DNA of 64,000 nucleotides from a bacterium endosymbiont of Escarpia laminata (GTDB taxonomy: Bacteria; Pseudomonadota; Gammaproteobacteria; Chromatiales; Chromatiaceae). The notes beneath the pieces are model-generated. The model was not told where the DNA came from. It saw nothing but the letters and a program-made list of their open reading frames with translations, and ran no database searches. Both the position numbers and the translations under genes were made by a program. Numbering within the stretch: position 1 is the stretch's first letter; every line of letters begins with the position of its first letter. This document shows, piece after piece, positions 7,021-15,415 of the stretch. The stretch covers positions 34,017 through 98,016 of the forward strand of contig QGON01000055.1 in NCBI GenBank assembly GCA_003660235.1, written 5' to 3'.

Positions 7021-7057
7021 TTTAACGAATCGAGGAAATTCTCAACGTTTCGTTAAA
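7021..7057. promoter_or_regulatory. Candidate activator site (copy A), inverted repeat over the kinase stop codon
   Basis: TTTAACGAA (7021-7029) and TTCGTTAAA (7049-7057) form a perfect 9-bp inverted repeat with a 19-base spacer. There is no T-tract, so a terminator is less likely. The core TTAACGAAACGTTGA (minus strand) recurs at the two other sigma-54 promoters. Confidence 0.55.
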
Positions 7058-8365
7058 GCCGTCCGGAAAGGAAACGTCAATGTCAATCGGGTTCCAATCC
7101 CTACATTGCTGGCCAGCGTCACCCTACCACCGTGCTCCTCCACCACACGTTTGACCAGTCCCAGCCCCAGGCCCGTACCTTTTGGCTTGGTGGTAAAGAA
7201 AGGTTCAAAGGCCCTTCCCATAACCTCCTCACTCAGAGGTTCGCCGCCATTCGTTATTTCGAAAATCAGCTCATTCCCTTCGTGTCGTAATGAAGTACCC
7301 ACCTCACCGCCTTGGGGGCTGGCTTCTATGGCGTTTTTGATCAGGTTCAGCAATACCTGATGGATCTGTGTCTCATCCACACGCATCGCCGTGCATTCGC
7401 TACAACCTTCATGTTTCAGGAGGATACCCTTCTCACCTAGAAGCGGCTCCTGCTGCTTGAGCACTTTGCTCAGCAAACGATTCATATCCACCGGCTTGGC
7501 GGACAGTCTGACCGGTCTCACATAGTCAAGGGTTTCAGACAGTAGACCATCCAGCCGATCCACCTCACCCAGCACCAAATCAACACGTCGGTGCTCCCGA
7601 TCCTCAAGCGAGGCCGAACCCCGCAACCCTGACAGGGCAAGCTTGATGGATGCCAAAGGATTGCGCATCTCATGAGTCAACACCGAGGCCATCTGGCCAA
7701 TGGTGGCAAGTCGCGTCTTGAGCAGCACCTCCTCGTGTGCCGCCTCCAGCGCCTGGGTTCGATCCCGAACCTGAGACTCCAGACGCCGTTCGTAGGTCCT
7801 GCCGATACGGCGCATGGCGTAGTATCCCAATAGCGTGATCAAAACATAGGTCAGCAGCATGACAGCGAGCGGTTTCCTGCATCGTCATCTCCTGCTGCCA
7901 GATGAGCATCGGATGCTGTTCGTTGTCGACTGCGTGTAGGGCGCCGCTCTCTTGCGGCAGCAGCGTTTTTGAACCATCCAGGCGGGTGGCATGGGCCAAC
8001 CAACTCTGTTCTATCGGCAGAGGGGAATCGAGAGACATCTCACTGTCCACGATGATCGTCTGATTGTTACGATCAAGCACATAGATTCGAAAGCCGAAAG
8101 CTCTGTAGTCATCGATGGCATGGGACAAGATACTTTTGACGTCTTGCGAATCACTGAGAAAAAAAGATTCGAGCTTGGGAAGCAGGGCGGAAGCGATCTC
8201 CCGATTGTGTTCGATGCCATGTGCCGTTAACCGTTCCTGGAGATAGTTTACTACGTGGGCAGTTCCTGAAAGCCCGATTCCAGCCACGACCAATCCCATG
8301 ATAAAGAAACTCAACCAGGATACTGTCGAGGACTTCCATGCCAGGTTTCTGAATAGAGGGATCAT
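7042..8365 (-). pseudogene. Sensor histidine kinase of the sigma-54 system, frameshifted (ZraS/AtoS type)
   Basis: Two reading frames together make one kinase. The first (from the ATG at 8365) gives TM1 (VSWLSFFIMGLVVAGIGLSG) and a periplasmic sensor domain of about 145 residues ending QQEMTMQETARC. The second, in another frame from about 7860, supplies TM2 (MLLTYVLITLLGYYAM), a coiled linker, the H-box ATIGQMASVLTHEMRNPLAS and the ATPase motifs NLIKNAIEAS, PFFTTKPKGTGLGLGLVKRV. One extra base near 7861-7866 would explain the break. Without it this is a normal ~440-residue kinase. It diverges from its NtrC-type partner at 8482. Real frameshift or sequencing error cannot be told apart here. 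If real, the regulator lacks its kinase. Confidence 0.85.
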
Positions 8366-8415
8366 CGCTCTGTTTCCATTAAGAAAATTGATTCAGGGAA
8401 CGCCAATGTATTCTC

Positions 8416-8437
8416 ATTGTCACTCCAGTGTGACAAT
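8416..8437. promoter_or_regulatory. Palindromic operator between kinase and regulator
   Basis: ATTGTCAC-N6-GTGACAAT is a perfect 8-bp-arm palindrome in the 116-bp gap between the divergent kinase and regulator genes. It differs from the TTAACNAAACG motif, so it may bind another regulator controlling the pair. Its size and symmetry suit a dimeric repressor or activator. Confidence 0.5.
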
Positions 8438-8481
8438 GCATTAACATTAAGATTCATAAGATACTAATTGAGTGTGCGACT

Positions 8482-9837
8482 ATGGCTAAAATCCTCATCA
8501 TAGAAGATGACGAAGTATTCAGTGAGCTACTAGTCATGCATATGGAGGACAGAAATCACGAGCCGCAAACTGCCCATACCCTGGAGCAAGCAAGAGAGCG
8601 ACTGGCGGAGAGCATTCCTGACGCCATTCTTCTTGACCAGCAACTTCCCGACGGCTTCGGCATCGATATGCTGAAAGAGATTGTCGCACAGCCCCCATAC
8701 CCGCCGGTCATCATGATCACCGGCGTCAGTGACAACAAACTGGTCATTCAGGCGATGGGGCTGGGCGCCCACGATTTCATCCGCAAACCGGTGGATGAGA
8801 TTGAACTGGACACCACCCTGAGCAATGCATTGAAATCCCACCGCCTCTCCCGCCAAGTATCAGCAATAACCCACGCCGAAGATTACCAGGTCGATATCGG
8901 CCAGATCATAGGCACAAGCCCGTCAATACTGGAGATCTGCAAGACCCTCGGCAGCGTCGCCTCGAGCAACGCACCGGTTCTGATTACCGGCGAGAGTGGC
9001 ACCGGCAAGGAGGTCGTGGCCCGGGCACTCCATCACCACTCCGGGCGCACGGGCCTGTTTCTGCCCATCAACTGCTCGGCCCTGGTAGAAAACCTGTTGG
9101 AGAGCGAGCTTTTCGGCCACGAAAAAGGCAGTTTCACCGGCGCGATAGCCCGTAAGGAAGGAAAATTCGAGCAGGCTGTCGATGGCACTCTGTTTCTCGA
9201 CGAGTTGGGGGAGATGCCAGCCTCACTACAAGCAAAGCTGCTACGAGTACTACAGGAGGGCAGCTTCGAGCGGGTTGGCGGCACTCAAACCCAGCATTCA
9301 AATGCGCGGATACTCGCCGCCACCAACCGGGATCTCAAAGCGATGATCGGTGCAGGCCTGTTCCGTGAAGATCTCTTCTACCGGCTGAATGTCGTCCACA
9401 TTCATCTCCCCCCCTTGCGTGAACGCATGGGGGACATGCCGCTGCTCACCGAACATCTACTTGGTAAAATTAACAATAAACAACATACGGCAGTAAAACA
9501 TCTGGCGGAAAATACCTGGCGCCGGATGAAGGTGTACTCGTGGCCGGGCAATATCCGCGAGCTAGAGAACATACTCACCCGCGCCGCAATTCTTGCACGC
9601 AGCGACACCATTACGGAAGATCTACTTGCCCTGCCAGAAGAACCCGGACATGAACATCCAGACAGTAAAGAAGAAGCCCTCCCCAGCCTACGGTTGATCT
9701 CCCTCGAAGTGATTGAGCAGGAACACATACGGGCAATCCTGGAGCATACCCGTTGGCACAAGGGCAAGACATGCGAAATATTGGGCATATCCAGACCGGC
9801 GTTAGACCGAAAAATCACGAAGTATGCGCTTGGTTAG
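8482..9837 (+). CDS. NtrC-family sigma-54-dependent response regulator
   Basis: 451 residues of standard layout. Receiver domain 1-120 has acidic DD at 9-10, the phospho-acceptor Asp in AILLDQQLPDG, and the conserved Lys in FIRKPVD. The AAA+ domain, about 138-370, has Walker A GESGTGKE, the sigma-54 loop as GSFTGA (Ser in place of the usual Ala of GAFTGA), Walker B TLFLDELGEM, and arginine-finger and sensor motifs (FREDLFYRLNV, WPGNIRELEN). The C-terminal Fis-type helix-turn-helix is KTCEILGISRPALDRKI. It should open sigma-54 promoters once phosphorylated by the adjacent kinase. Three -24/-12 promoters within 6 kb, each with a common upstream motif, are its likely targets. ZraR is the closest familiar analogue by arrangement. 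Confidence 0.93.
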   Translation: MAKILIIEDDEVFSELLVMHMEDRNHEPQTAHTLEQARERLAESIPDAILLDQQLPDGFGIDMLKEIVAQPPYPPVIMITGVSDNKLVIQAMGLGAHDFIRKPVDEIELDTTLSNALKSHRLSRQVSAITHAEDYQVDIGQIIGTSPSILEICKTLGSVASSNAPVLITGESGTGKEVVARALHHHSGRTGLFLPINCSALVENLLESELFGHEKGSFTGAIARKEGKFEQAVDGTLFLDELGEMPASLQAKLLRVLQEGSFERVGGTQTQHSNARILAATNRDLKAMIGAGLFREDLFYRLNVVHIHLPPLRERMGDMPLLTEHLLGKINNKQHTAVKHLAENTWRRMKVYSWPGNIRELENILTRAAILARSDTITEDLLALPEEPGHEHPDSKEEALPSLRLISLEVIEQEHIRAILEHTRWHKGKTCEILGISRPALDRKITKYALG

Positions 9838-9856
9838 ACAAGCACCACAACACCGT

Positions 9857-9887
9857 CTTAACGAAACGTGAAATTATTTATCGTTTC
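9857..9887. promoter_or_regulatory. Candidate activator site (copy C)
   Basis: CTTAACGAAACGTGAA starts at 9857. An inverted repeat GAAACG-N13-CGTTTC spans 9863-9887. It lies about 95-120 bases upstream of the -24/-12 promoter at 9979, as expected of an enhancer-like NtrC-family site. Confidence 0.55.
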
Positions 9888-9978
9888 ATCATATCCTGGA
9901 GGAAACACGTGCTGTTCATCAACCGGGATAAAATCAATATCCTATTGTTTTATATAAATAATTTAAGATAATAATAAG

Positions 9979-9996
9979 TTGGCACGGCATCTGCAA
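9979..9996 (+). promoter_or_regulatory. Sigma-54 promoter of the small secreted protein gene
   Basis: TTGGCACGGCATCTGCAA matches the consensus TTGGCACG-N4-TTGCA closely, with GG and GC 10 bases apart. Predicted start is near 10006, about 60 bases before the gene at 10067. Confidence 0.8.
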
Positions 9997-10066
9997 TATC
10001 TACTGCAAGCAGTCACCAAAGACAGCTTTTCAAACAAACTTTAAACCAGAATTTTGGAGATAGATC

Positions 10067-10336
10067 ATGAAAAAGATATTTGCAATTGTCGGCCTTGCAC
10101 TGTTGACTTCTGCCGCCTGGGCTCATGATGAACACTTTGGGGGTAACCCCGATATGTCCTCAAGTCCTATAATGGATCATGGCACGGGTGAACGCGCACA
10201 TGCACTACAGAAGGGAGAGAACGACCTATATGCCAGTCAGATGATTTCACAGCCGGCTGACCATTCACACAAATCAGGACCGGTCGACCGCTCCGCATAC
10301 GATCCTGATGGTAATCAGGGCATTATTCCAAATTAA
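10067..10336 (+). CDS. Small secreted His/Met-containing protein of unknown function
   Basis: 89 residues with a clear GGAGA site. A signal peptide (1-19, ending AWA) is followed by AHDEHFGG, scattered His, Met and acidic residues (MDHGTGERAHALQKG, PADHSHKSG), and no cysteine. It has no recognised domain and appears mostly unstructured. It is alone behind a strong sigma-54 promoter next to the NtrC-type regulator gene. The other two sigma-54 units also start with secreted proteins, so it most likely belongs to a shared envelope response. Metal binding through His is plausible but unproven. Its stop codon lies at the very start of the left 123-bp repeat. Confidence 0.7.
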   Translation: MKKIFAIVGLALLTSAAWAHDEHFGGNPDMSSSPIMDHGTGERAHALQKGENDLYASQMISQPADHSHKSGPVDRSAYDPDGNQGIIPN

Positions 10337-10455
10337 CACAGCCTATTCTTAACCGGCCTGGTCCCCAAGACTCCAGGCCGGTTGAGTCGATAGCCTTCAG
10401 GTGATAGGAATTCTGCAGTATGGTTTGTTCCCATCACATGCATTGCATATGCTTA
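10333..10455. repeat. Left copy of a ~124-bp direct repeat bracketing a 5-kb module
   Basis: It matches 15531-15655 in the same orientation, roughly 90% identical with small indels. Both copies start TTAACACAGCCTATTCT and end CATTGCATATGCTTA. The last ~20 bases encode, on the minus strand, the C-terminal KHMQCM-stop of the cytochrome fusion gene at 15634. Here they are an orphan tail after the phosphatase gene. Confidence 0.85.
10351..10383. terminator. Strong hairpin between convergent genes
   Basis: AACCGGCCTGG pairs with CCAGGCCGGTT (11 bp, 11-base loop). It sits between the convergent genes at 10067 and 10465. There is no good T-tract, so it may act as a bidirectional stop or RNA-stability hairpin. 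A slightly weaker version occurs in the right repeat copy. Confidence 0.5.
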
Positions 10456-10464
10456 AGATCCTGG

Positions 10465-11316
10465 CTATGCGCTTGCAATAATCGACTGTAGCTTGGTCAG
10501 GAAAGACGCGCGCTCCCCCCCCGGTACAGCCACCACTGCCGGGTGGCGGAATGGGGGGGTGGTCAGTTCCTGGAAATTGACCCTCTCTCCACGAAGGTCC
10601 AACAGCGGACAGCCGACTTTTTCCAACAACAGGGAGGAGGGTCCGATATCCCATAGAAAGGCGCCTCGGCTCATGTAAGCAAAGGTCGCACCCTGCAGAA
10701 TCCGCTTAAAGATATATATAGCCGAGCGGGGATAATTGCCAACCTGGAGTCCCAGGGCCGCCTGGATCTGCTCCGGGCTCCGGTACTCTTCCCGTAACAG
10801 ATCGTAAAAGCCCAAAGAGAGATAACACTCGCTGGCCCACTGGGTCGGAGTTGGGATTTGTTGGTGATTTTGATCAAAAACCCCTTCGGTATCGGCAAAG
10901 GCATAGTAGAGGGACTTCAGGGCGGGATAGAAATTCACACCGAAGAGAAAACGACCCCGCTGCATCACCCCAAAGCTGATACCAAAGCCGTCACTACCCT
11001 CCAGATAGGGTTTGGTGCCATCCAGTGGGTCGATGACGATGGTATATTCGGCGTTCGCCGGAGGCTGGCTTTGCGCGTTGAACTCCTCGGAAATCACCGG
11101 ATAATCGCCGTACTCCTCTCTACAGAATGCCAGCAGTTGCCGTTCTGTGTGGATATCCACCTCTGAGAAGACCTCATTGGCGGCCCAGGCGTCCTCCATC
11201 GAATCATCGGTTTTGACCTGTGCCACCGCTTCCGATTGGCGTTCGAGCTGATAGTCGCCCAATTCCTGAAGCGTTTGGAACAGGACGTCCAGGCGATCGC
11301 GGAGTTTATCGATCAT
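10465..11316 (-). CDS. Inositol-monophosphatase-family phosphatase
   Basis: 283 residues, usual family length. The metal-binding signatures are present: Glu pair in VISEEF, DPLDGTKPY at the core (IDPLDGT), and the C-terminal WDIGPSSLLLEKVG corresponding to WDxAAG/A. The fold is a Mg-dependent, lithium-sensitive-type sugar or polyol phosphatase; CysQ and fructose-1,6-bisphosphatase are relatives. It overlaps the CDP-alcohol phosphatidyltransferase gene by 4 bases, so they are coupled. Within the module it could remove phosphate from the headgroup alcohol or from a lipid phosphate, much as phosphatidylglycerophosphate is dephosphorylated. The exact substrate cannot be read from sequence. Confidence 0.85.
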   Translation of the reverse strand: MIDKLRDRLDVLFQTLQELGDYQLERQSEAVAQVKTDDSMEDAWAANEVFSEVDIHTERQLLAFCREEYGDYPVISEEFNAQSQPPANAEYTIVIDPLDGTKPYLEGSDGFGISFGVMQRGRFLFGVNFYPALKSLYYAFADTEGVFDQNHQQIPTPTQWASECYLSLGFYDLLREEYRSPEQIQAALGLQVGNYPRSAIYIFKRILQGATFAYMSRGAFLWDIGPSSLLLEKVGCPLLDLRGERVNFQELTTPPFRHPAVVAVPGGERASFLTKLQSIIASA

Positions 11317-12035
11317 GATTCTGTATGTTTCTGGAAGAGCAGATCCCGGCTTGACCAGAAATAACCGATGCCGGAACCCACCACCAGCAGCAGGGTCAGC
11401 CCCATGTAGAGCATCTCATAGTAATCAGCAAGTGGCGTTTGATCCGGCCGCAACCAGAATAGTAGCGCCAACACCAAAACGGCAATACGGGTGGTCAGGG
11501 TGTGTTCTCTGGAGGGTTCGAAGAACACCGGCAGGGTAAGCAGGTAGGCGGCGACGCCCAGCAGGACGGCCATCTGCCAAGACTCAGGCACAACTGCGAT
11601 CAGATAGACACCCGCCAGGGGAACGGATATCAGGTCGGTTTTTACCTTGGCAAATATCGATGCGCTGACCACCACATTGCTGGCCCCGGCGAACTGTTTG
11701 ATGAATACCACCAGCAGATCACGGGTCAGCAGCACGAACAGGAACCATAAAGAAAAATGTCCGGCATCGATCAGCATGATCAAGAGGGCGAAATAGGAGA
11801 TATGATCCACGATAGGGTCAAAATAGGCCCCGAACACCGAGCGCATGTCATAACGTTTGGCAATGATCCCATCCCAGCAGTCGCCCACGAAAACGGCGGC
11901 AAAGGCCAGGGCTATCCAGGTTCTGATGGATTCATCCTGGGTCATAAACCAGCTGATCAACAAGGGGAAGATCAGAAAAAAACGTAATACGGTTATCTGG
12001 TTCGGGGTCAGTAAGGGGCGGGTACTTTTTGTCAT
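11313..12035 (-). CDS. CDP-alcohol phosphatidyltransferase family membrane enzyme
   Basis: 240 residues with about six membrane helices. The family signature DxxDGxxAR-x8-GxxxDxxxD appears as DCWDGIIAKRYDMRSVFGAY followed by FDPIVDH, with Lys for the usual Arg and all acidic residues present. These enzymes join a CDP-activated alcohol or lipid to an acceptor alcohol at the membrane, as in PgsA, PssA and inositol-phosphate synthases. Coupled to the phosphatase downstream and close to the nucleotidyltransferase-aminotransferase upstream, it probably uses the CTP-activated product of that fusion. Whether the CDP part is diacylglycerol or the polar alcohol is unknown. Confidence 0.88.
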   Translation of the reverse strand: MTKSTRPLLTPNQITVLRFFLIFPLLISWFMTQDESIRTWIALAFAAVFVGDCWDGIIAKRYDMRSVFGAYFDPIVDHISYFALLIMLIDAGHFSLWFLFVLLTRDLLVVFIKQFAGASNVVVSASIFAKVKTDLISVPLAGVYLIAVVPESWQMAVLLGVAAYLLTLPVFFEPSREHTLTTRIAVLVLALLFWLRPDQTPLADYYEMLYMGLTLLLVVGSGIGYFWSSRDLLFQKHTES

Positions 12036-12055
12036 TGCCTGTCCATTGATTAAAA

Positions 12056-12068
12056 GGGGTCAGACCCC
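12056..12068. repeat. GGGGTC-A-GACCCC palindrome
   Basis: A short perfect palindrome between the phosphatidyltransferase and the nucleotidyltransferase fusion genes. The context AAAGGGGTCAGACCCC is familiar from dispersed repeats in gammaproteobacteria. A second copy was not found in the window. Confidence 0.3.
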
Positions 12069-12069
12069 A

Positions 12070-13878
12070 TTAATCCCATAGTGCCTTCAACTTCTTTAAC
12101 AGAAAGTTATTGTCCTTTTTATCCCGGACGGCGATGCGTACATAATCTTTGCCTTCGAAGCCGATCTTGCCGGTGCAATCCTTGATCAATATTTCGTTCT
12201 CCTCCAGCAGGATGGTGGTCAACTCGGTGGCGGAATACTTGTGCATCAGTTCGCACAGAAAATAGTTGGATTGGGACGGAATCACCCGCAGGAATTTTAT
12301 CTCCTGGAGTTTCAGGAAGAAACGGTCCCGCTCCTTGGCGATTCGGCTGCAGGCAAGATGGTAGTCTGAGCGGTATTTACCGAAGATCTGCAGAAAAAAC
12401 TCACCAAAGGAGTTGATATTCCAGATGGATATCCGCTCTCTGATCGAGGCGATAATGTCGGCATCACTGGAGGCGATCACCCCGAGCCGCAAACCCGGTA
12501 CCCCGTAGCTCTTGCTGATGCTCTTGATGATAATCAGGTTGGGATGGCGTTGCAGTACATCGGACGAGATCAGGGAGTTATGAATGCCATCGCTAGTAAA
12601 ATCGACAAAAGACTCATCGAGAATCAGGCGCTTGTCCTTTTTCTTCAAGTAGCTCGCCAACAGGTGAACATCATCGGTGGAGAGATAGTGGCCGCTCGGA
12701 TTGTCCGGGTTAATCAGCAACAGGGTCTCGACCTGCTTCGAGAACTGCTTGAGATCATCCAAACCGTAGCTGTAATCCGCATTGTCCGGGATGAATTGGA
12801 CCACATTAGCATCGCCGATTCTTTCGGGATATTCATTGAACGTGGGGAAGATGACGCCTACCTTGCCCTCGACGAAATTGAACAGCGCATTGATCAGCTC
12901 GGTCGCGCCATTGCCGACGATGATCTCGCCGGCGTCGCAGGTAAACATCTCCGAGGCCATCAGATTCTGGATGCTCAATCCGGATGGGTATTCCGTCAGC
13001 AGGCTCTGGTAGTGATACCTCATTTCGTCCAGCATCCTGCGGGGCGGGAAATAGGGATTCACCAGATAGCAGAAATCCTTGAGAAACGGGAAACGCCAGT
13101 AGCCGCCAAACCGCTTCTGGTAGAGCTCGAGTTTTTCCCCCTCGGGAGCGAACAGGGTGCCTGCATTGTTCAGGTCCTTCTGGTCGTCGATCTCATACCA
13201 TTTCTCGGTGGAGAGCCGGTGGACCTTCAGGTCCTGGGTTTCGAGCAGCGTGATGACCCGCAGTACCTGCTCGTAATACTCATTTTTGCCCAACGCCTGC
13301 TGATAGGCCTGCAGGAAAGGTACGTAGCTGTTGGTGGAGAAGTCGCGGGACAGCTTGTAGATGTTGACGGTCTTGTAATAGTCTTCGACCTGGCTGTAGT
13401 CGAAATCTTTCTTCGGAATGAACTGAATAATATTGTCGTCACCGTCCAGGGTAACGACGGTTCCGTCCATCCAGGCATCGTATTTGGCGACGATGGCCAG
13501 ATTGGGGTGGGGATTTTCAATCAGATCGAATACGATGTTTTCTTCGAAGATCAGATCGCTTTCAAGCAATATCGTGTCATCCTCCAGCAGATATTTCTTT
13601 GCCAGGAAGAGGGAGTAGATATTGTTGGTCTTATCGTAGACCTCGTTTCTCACATAAACGATCTGCATCCCCTTGTATTTGTGACCCACCAGCTTTTTGA
13701 CGTTTTCCGACTTGTAGCCAACGATCAGTATGACCCGGTTCACCTCTGTCTTGGCCAGGGTGTCCAGCATCCGTTCGATAAGGGTCTGGTCGTGAATCTT
13801 GACCATGCATTTTGTATTGTCCGCGGTGACCTTCCCGAGCCTCTTGCCCATTCCGGCAGCCAGAATAATTGCTTGCAT
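12070..13878 (-). CDS. Nucleotidyltransferase fused to a PLP class I/II aminotransferase
   Basis: 602 residues. About 1-240 is a MobA/LicC-type NTP-transferase (start MQAIILAAGMGKRLGKVTAD, with Lys in KCMVKI and acidic ESDLIF). About 250-602 is a class I/II aminotransferase: the PLP-contacting NPDNPSGHY, DESFVDF, and the Schiff-base Lys in SISKSYGVPGLRLG, nearest in look to histidinol-phosphate or threonine-phosphate enzymes. Such fusions are known where an amino-alcohol phosphate or phosphonate is made and CTP-activated (PntC-type proteins). Here it would transaminate or decarboxylate a small phosphorylated compound and activate it for the CDP-alcohol enzyme next door. No PEP mutase is nearby, so a phosphonate is not supported within this window. 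Confidence 0.85.
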   Translation of the reverse strand: MQAIILAAGMGKRLGKVTADNTKCMVKIHDQTLIERMLDTLAKTEVNRVILIVGYKSENVKKLVGHKYKGMQIVYVRNEVYDKTNNIYSLFLAKKYLLEDDTILLESDLIFEENIVFDLIENPHPNLAIVAKYDAWMDGTVVTLDGDDNIIQFIPKKDFDYSQVEDYYKTVNIYKLSRDFSTNSYVPFLQAYQQALGKNEYYEQVLRVITLLETQDLKVHRLSTEKWYEIDDQKDLNNAGTLFAPEGEKLELYQKRFGGYWRFPFLKDFCYLVNPYFPPRRMLDEMRYHYQSLLTEYPSGLSIQNLMASEMFTCDAGEIIVGNGATELINALFNFVEGKVGVIFPTFNEYPERIGDANVVQFIPDNADYSYGLDDLKQFSKQVETLLLINPDNPSGHYLSTDDVHLLASYLKKKDKRLILDESFVDFTSDGIHNSLISSDVLQRHPNLIIIKSISKSYGVPGLRLGVIASSDADIIASIRERISIWNINSFGEFFLQIFGKYRSDYHLACSRIAKERDRFFLKLQEIKFLRVIPSQSNYFLCELMHKYSATELTTILLEENEILIKDCTGKIGFEGKDYVRIAVRDKKDNNFLLKKLKALWD

Positions 13879-13953
13879 TTACTTCACCTTATGATTCGGA
13901 TCGTGATAAATGAAAAGAACCGGGTAAAACACTCTCGGCTCAAAAAATGTAAG

Positions 13954-15078
13954 TCACAGCGTTGCCTGTCGTACCAACTCAGCTGTTGTGACAATTCCGG
14001 CATTCTGCGGTATGGGGGTTTCTGCAATATCCTTCCCCCCCAGTTTTCCACCGACGATATATTCTTTGTGCATCATCTCCTGGGTCCATGTGAGGACCGT
14101 GTCGATTGCAGGTGTGGTCGTGTCGGTAATGGCCGCGACACCCTTGATAATCAGCAAGCCAAAAGGGATGTCTTCGGTAAAATAGCGGGATTGGAAATCC
14201 GGAATGAAGCCGTCCTCTGTCTTCAGCATGGGTGTTGGAATACCCCGGAATGAGGCAATTCCGCAGATCTTACGGGTCAGTTCCTGCGCGTTGCCAACGC
14301 CATAATGTTCAAGCAACGGCAAAATGTAAGAGAGGTCCAGGGGAATGCGGGCGAAGATGTCGTGTACCTCCCGGTCCATTCTGATCAGCAATTCAGATGC
14401 AGCATCATCCCAGCCTTCGTAGAAAAGGATAGGTTCCTGCCAGGACCGGCCCTTTTCATAGTCGCGGAAAAGCGTGTACATGCGGGGGGGATGAAGGATC
14501 GGATTGGAGGTGGCCAGGGTAATCTCGAGAAAATTGTTCAAACAGCTCACCGGCATTTGCAGGATTTCTTCAAGGATGGAGGCGATCTCACTGCACCTGC
14601 TCTGCGGGATGGAGGCGATTGCGATCCCCTCTTTTTTGGGACTGCCGAAAACCTCTCTGCCATAGTGGATAATGCGGCTGATATAGGGAACCCTCTGTGC
14701 CCCAAAAATGGAGACGCTGGCAGAAGCACCCTGCAAGGCCTTTTGTGCCAACCAGTCGAATCCACCGCTGCCTGGAAATGAACCGACCCAGACGTTCCCG
14801 GTCAGGTGGGGTGCGACCGTTTCCAGGACGGCTGCGCGGGCATAGGCCGGCAGTGTCAGAATGACGAGGTCTGCCCCAGGGATGACCTCACTGGCCTGGT
14901 TGGAGATCAGGTGGGGACGCCCGGTTGTGCTTCGATTCTGGTCATCCAGAACCCGAATGGACTCACCCCAAAGACCGGGTTTCCGGGTCAACACCCGGAT
15001 TTCAAGCCCTTTTTTCTGACTCAACAGTCCTGCCAGCACATGGGCGACATTGCCTCCACCACAGATTGCTATTCTCAT
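13954..15078 (-). CDS. Opine/nopaline-dehydrogenase-family NAD(P)-dependent oxidoreductase
   Basis: 374 residues. The N-terminal Rossmann fold begins MRIAICGGGNVAHVLAGLL (GxGxxA-like GGGNVAH). The C-terminal helical domain carries the family signature SNPILHPPRMY, whose His is the expected catalytic residue. Opine dehydrogenases reductively couple a 2-oxo acid to an amino group; bacterial examples make metallophores such as staphylopine. In this module it may reduce or couple the aminotransferase product. It is upstream of and on the same strand as the fusion gene, 75 bases away. A plain ketopantoate-reductase-like role cannot be excluded. Confidence 0.83.
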   Translation of the reverse strand: MRIAICGGGNVAHVLAGLLSQKKGLEIRVLTRKPGLWGESIRVLDDQNRSTTGRPHLISNQASEVIPGADLVILTLPAYARAAVLETVAPHLTGNVWVGSFPGSGGFDWLAQKALQGASASVSIFGAQRVPYISRIIHYGREVFGSPKKEGIAIASIPQSRCSEIASILEEILQMPVSCLNNFLEITLATSNPILHPPRMYTLFRDYEKGRSWQEPILFYEGWDDAASELLIRMDREVHDIFARIPLDLSYILPLLEHYGVGNAQELTRKICGIASFRGIPTPMLKTEDGFIPDFQSRYFTEDIPFGLLIIKGVAAITDTTTPAIDTVLTWTQEMMHKEYIVGGKLGGKDIAETPIPQNAGIVTTAELVRQATL

Positions 15079-15415
15079 GATGCAGCTCCGTCACTTGATA
15101 TTTTGCAGCTCACGGTCATTCGGGCGGGTGTCCAAGGGTGCAGACAAAAGCGGAATCCACCCCCCTGCTGTTGGAGCTCGCGCTGCCCTGGCATTGCGGG
15201 TAAGTGCTGCTGAAAAGTTAGAGGGTGGGGCTATAGTGGCGGAATCGGGAGCACCGATCTGGTGCCCGGCTGGATTTCACGATGCCACGTAATGTAACCG
15301 CGCAAGTATACCACAAAAACTGCTATGGTATCTGTGTTTGACAAGATCGGGGCGGGAGGCGTGCTGGATCAGGGCGTCGACGGCAAATGCTGCACTCTTT
15401 CGGAAGCCAATAAAC
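15079..15415. other. Intergenic stretch upstream of the opine-dehydrogenase gene
   Basis: About 340 bases with no coding signal on either strand. It should hold the promoter of the minus-strand module, but I see no clear -35/-10 pair. It is followed to the right by a palindromic element and the right direct repeat. Confidence 0.4.

Noticed and set aside
12544..14253. 569-codon open frame on the plus strand
   Set aside because: It lies antisense across the nucleotidyltransferase-aminotransferase and the opine-dehydrogenase genes, which have clear domain motifs. The plus frame has no recognisable motif and low-complexity composition.
10465..15078. Phosphonate biosynthesis cluster
   Set aside because: The nucleotidyltransferase-aminotransferase fusion resembles PntC-type proteins, but there is no PEP mutase or phosphonopyruvate decarboxylase in the window.
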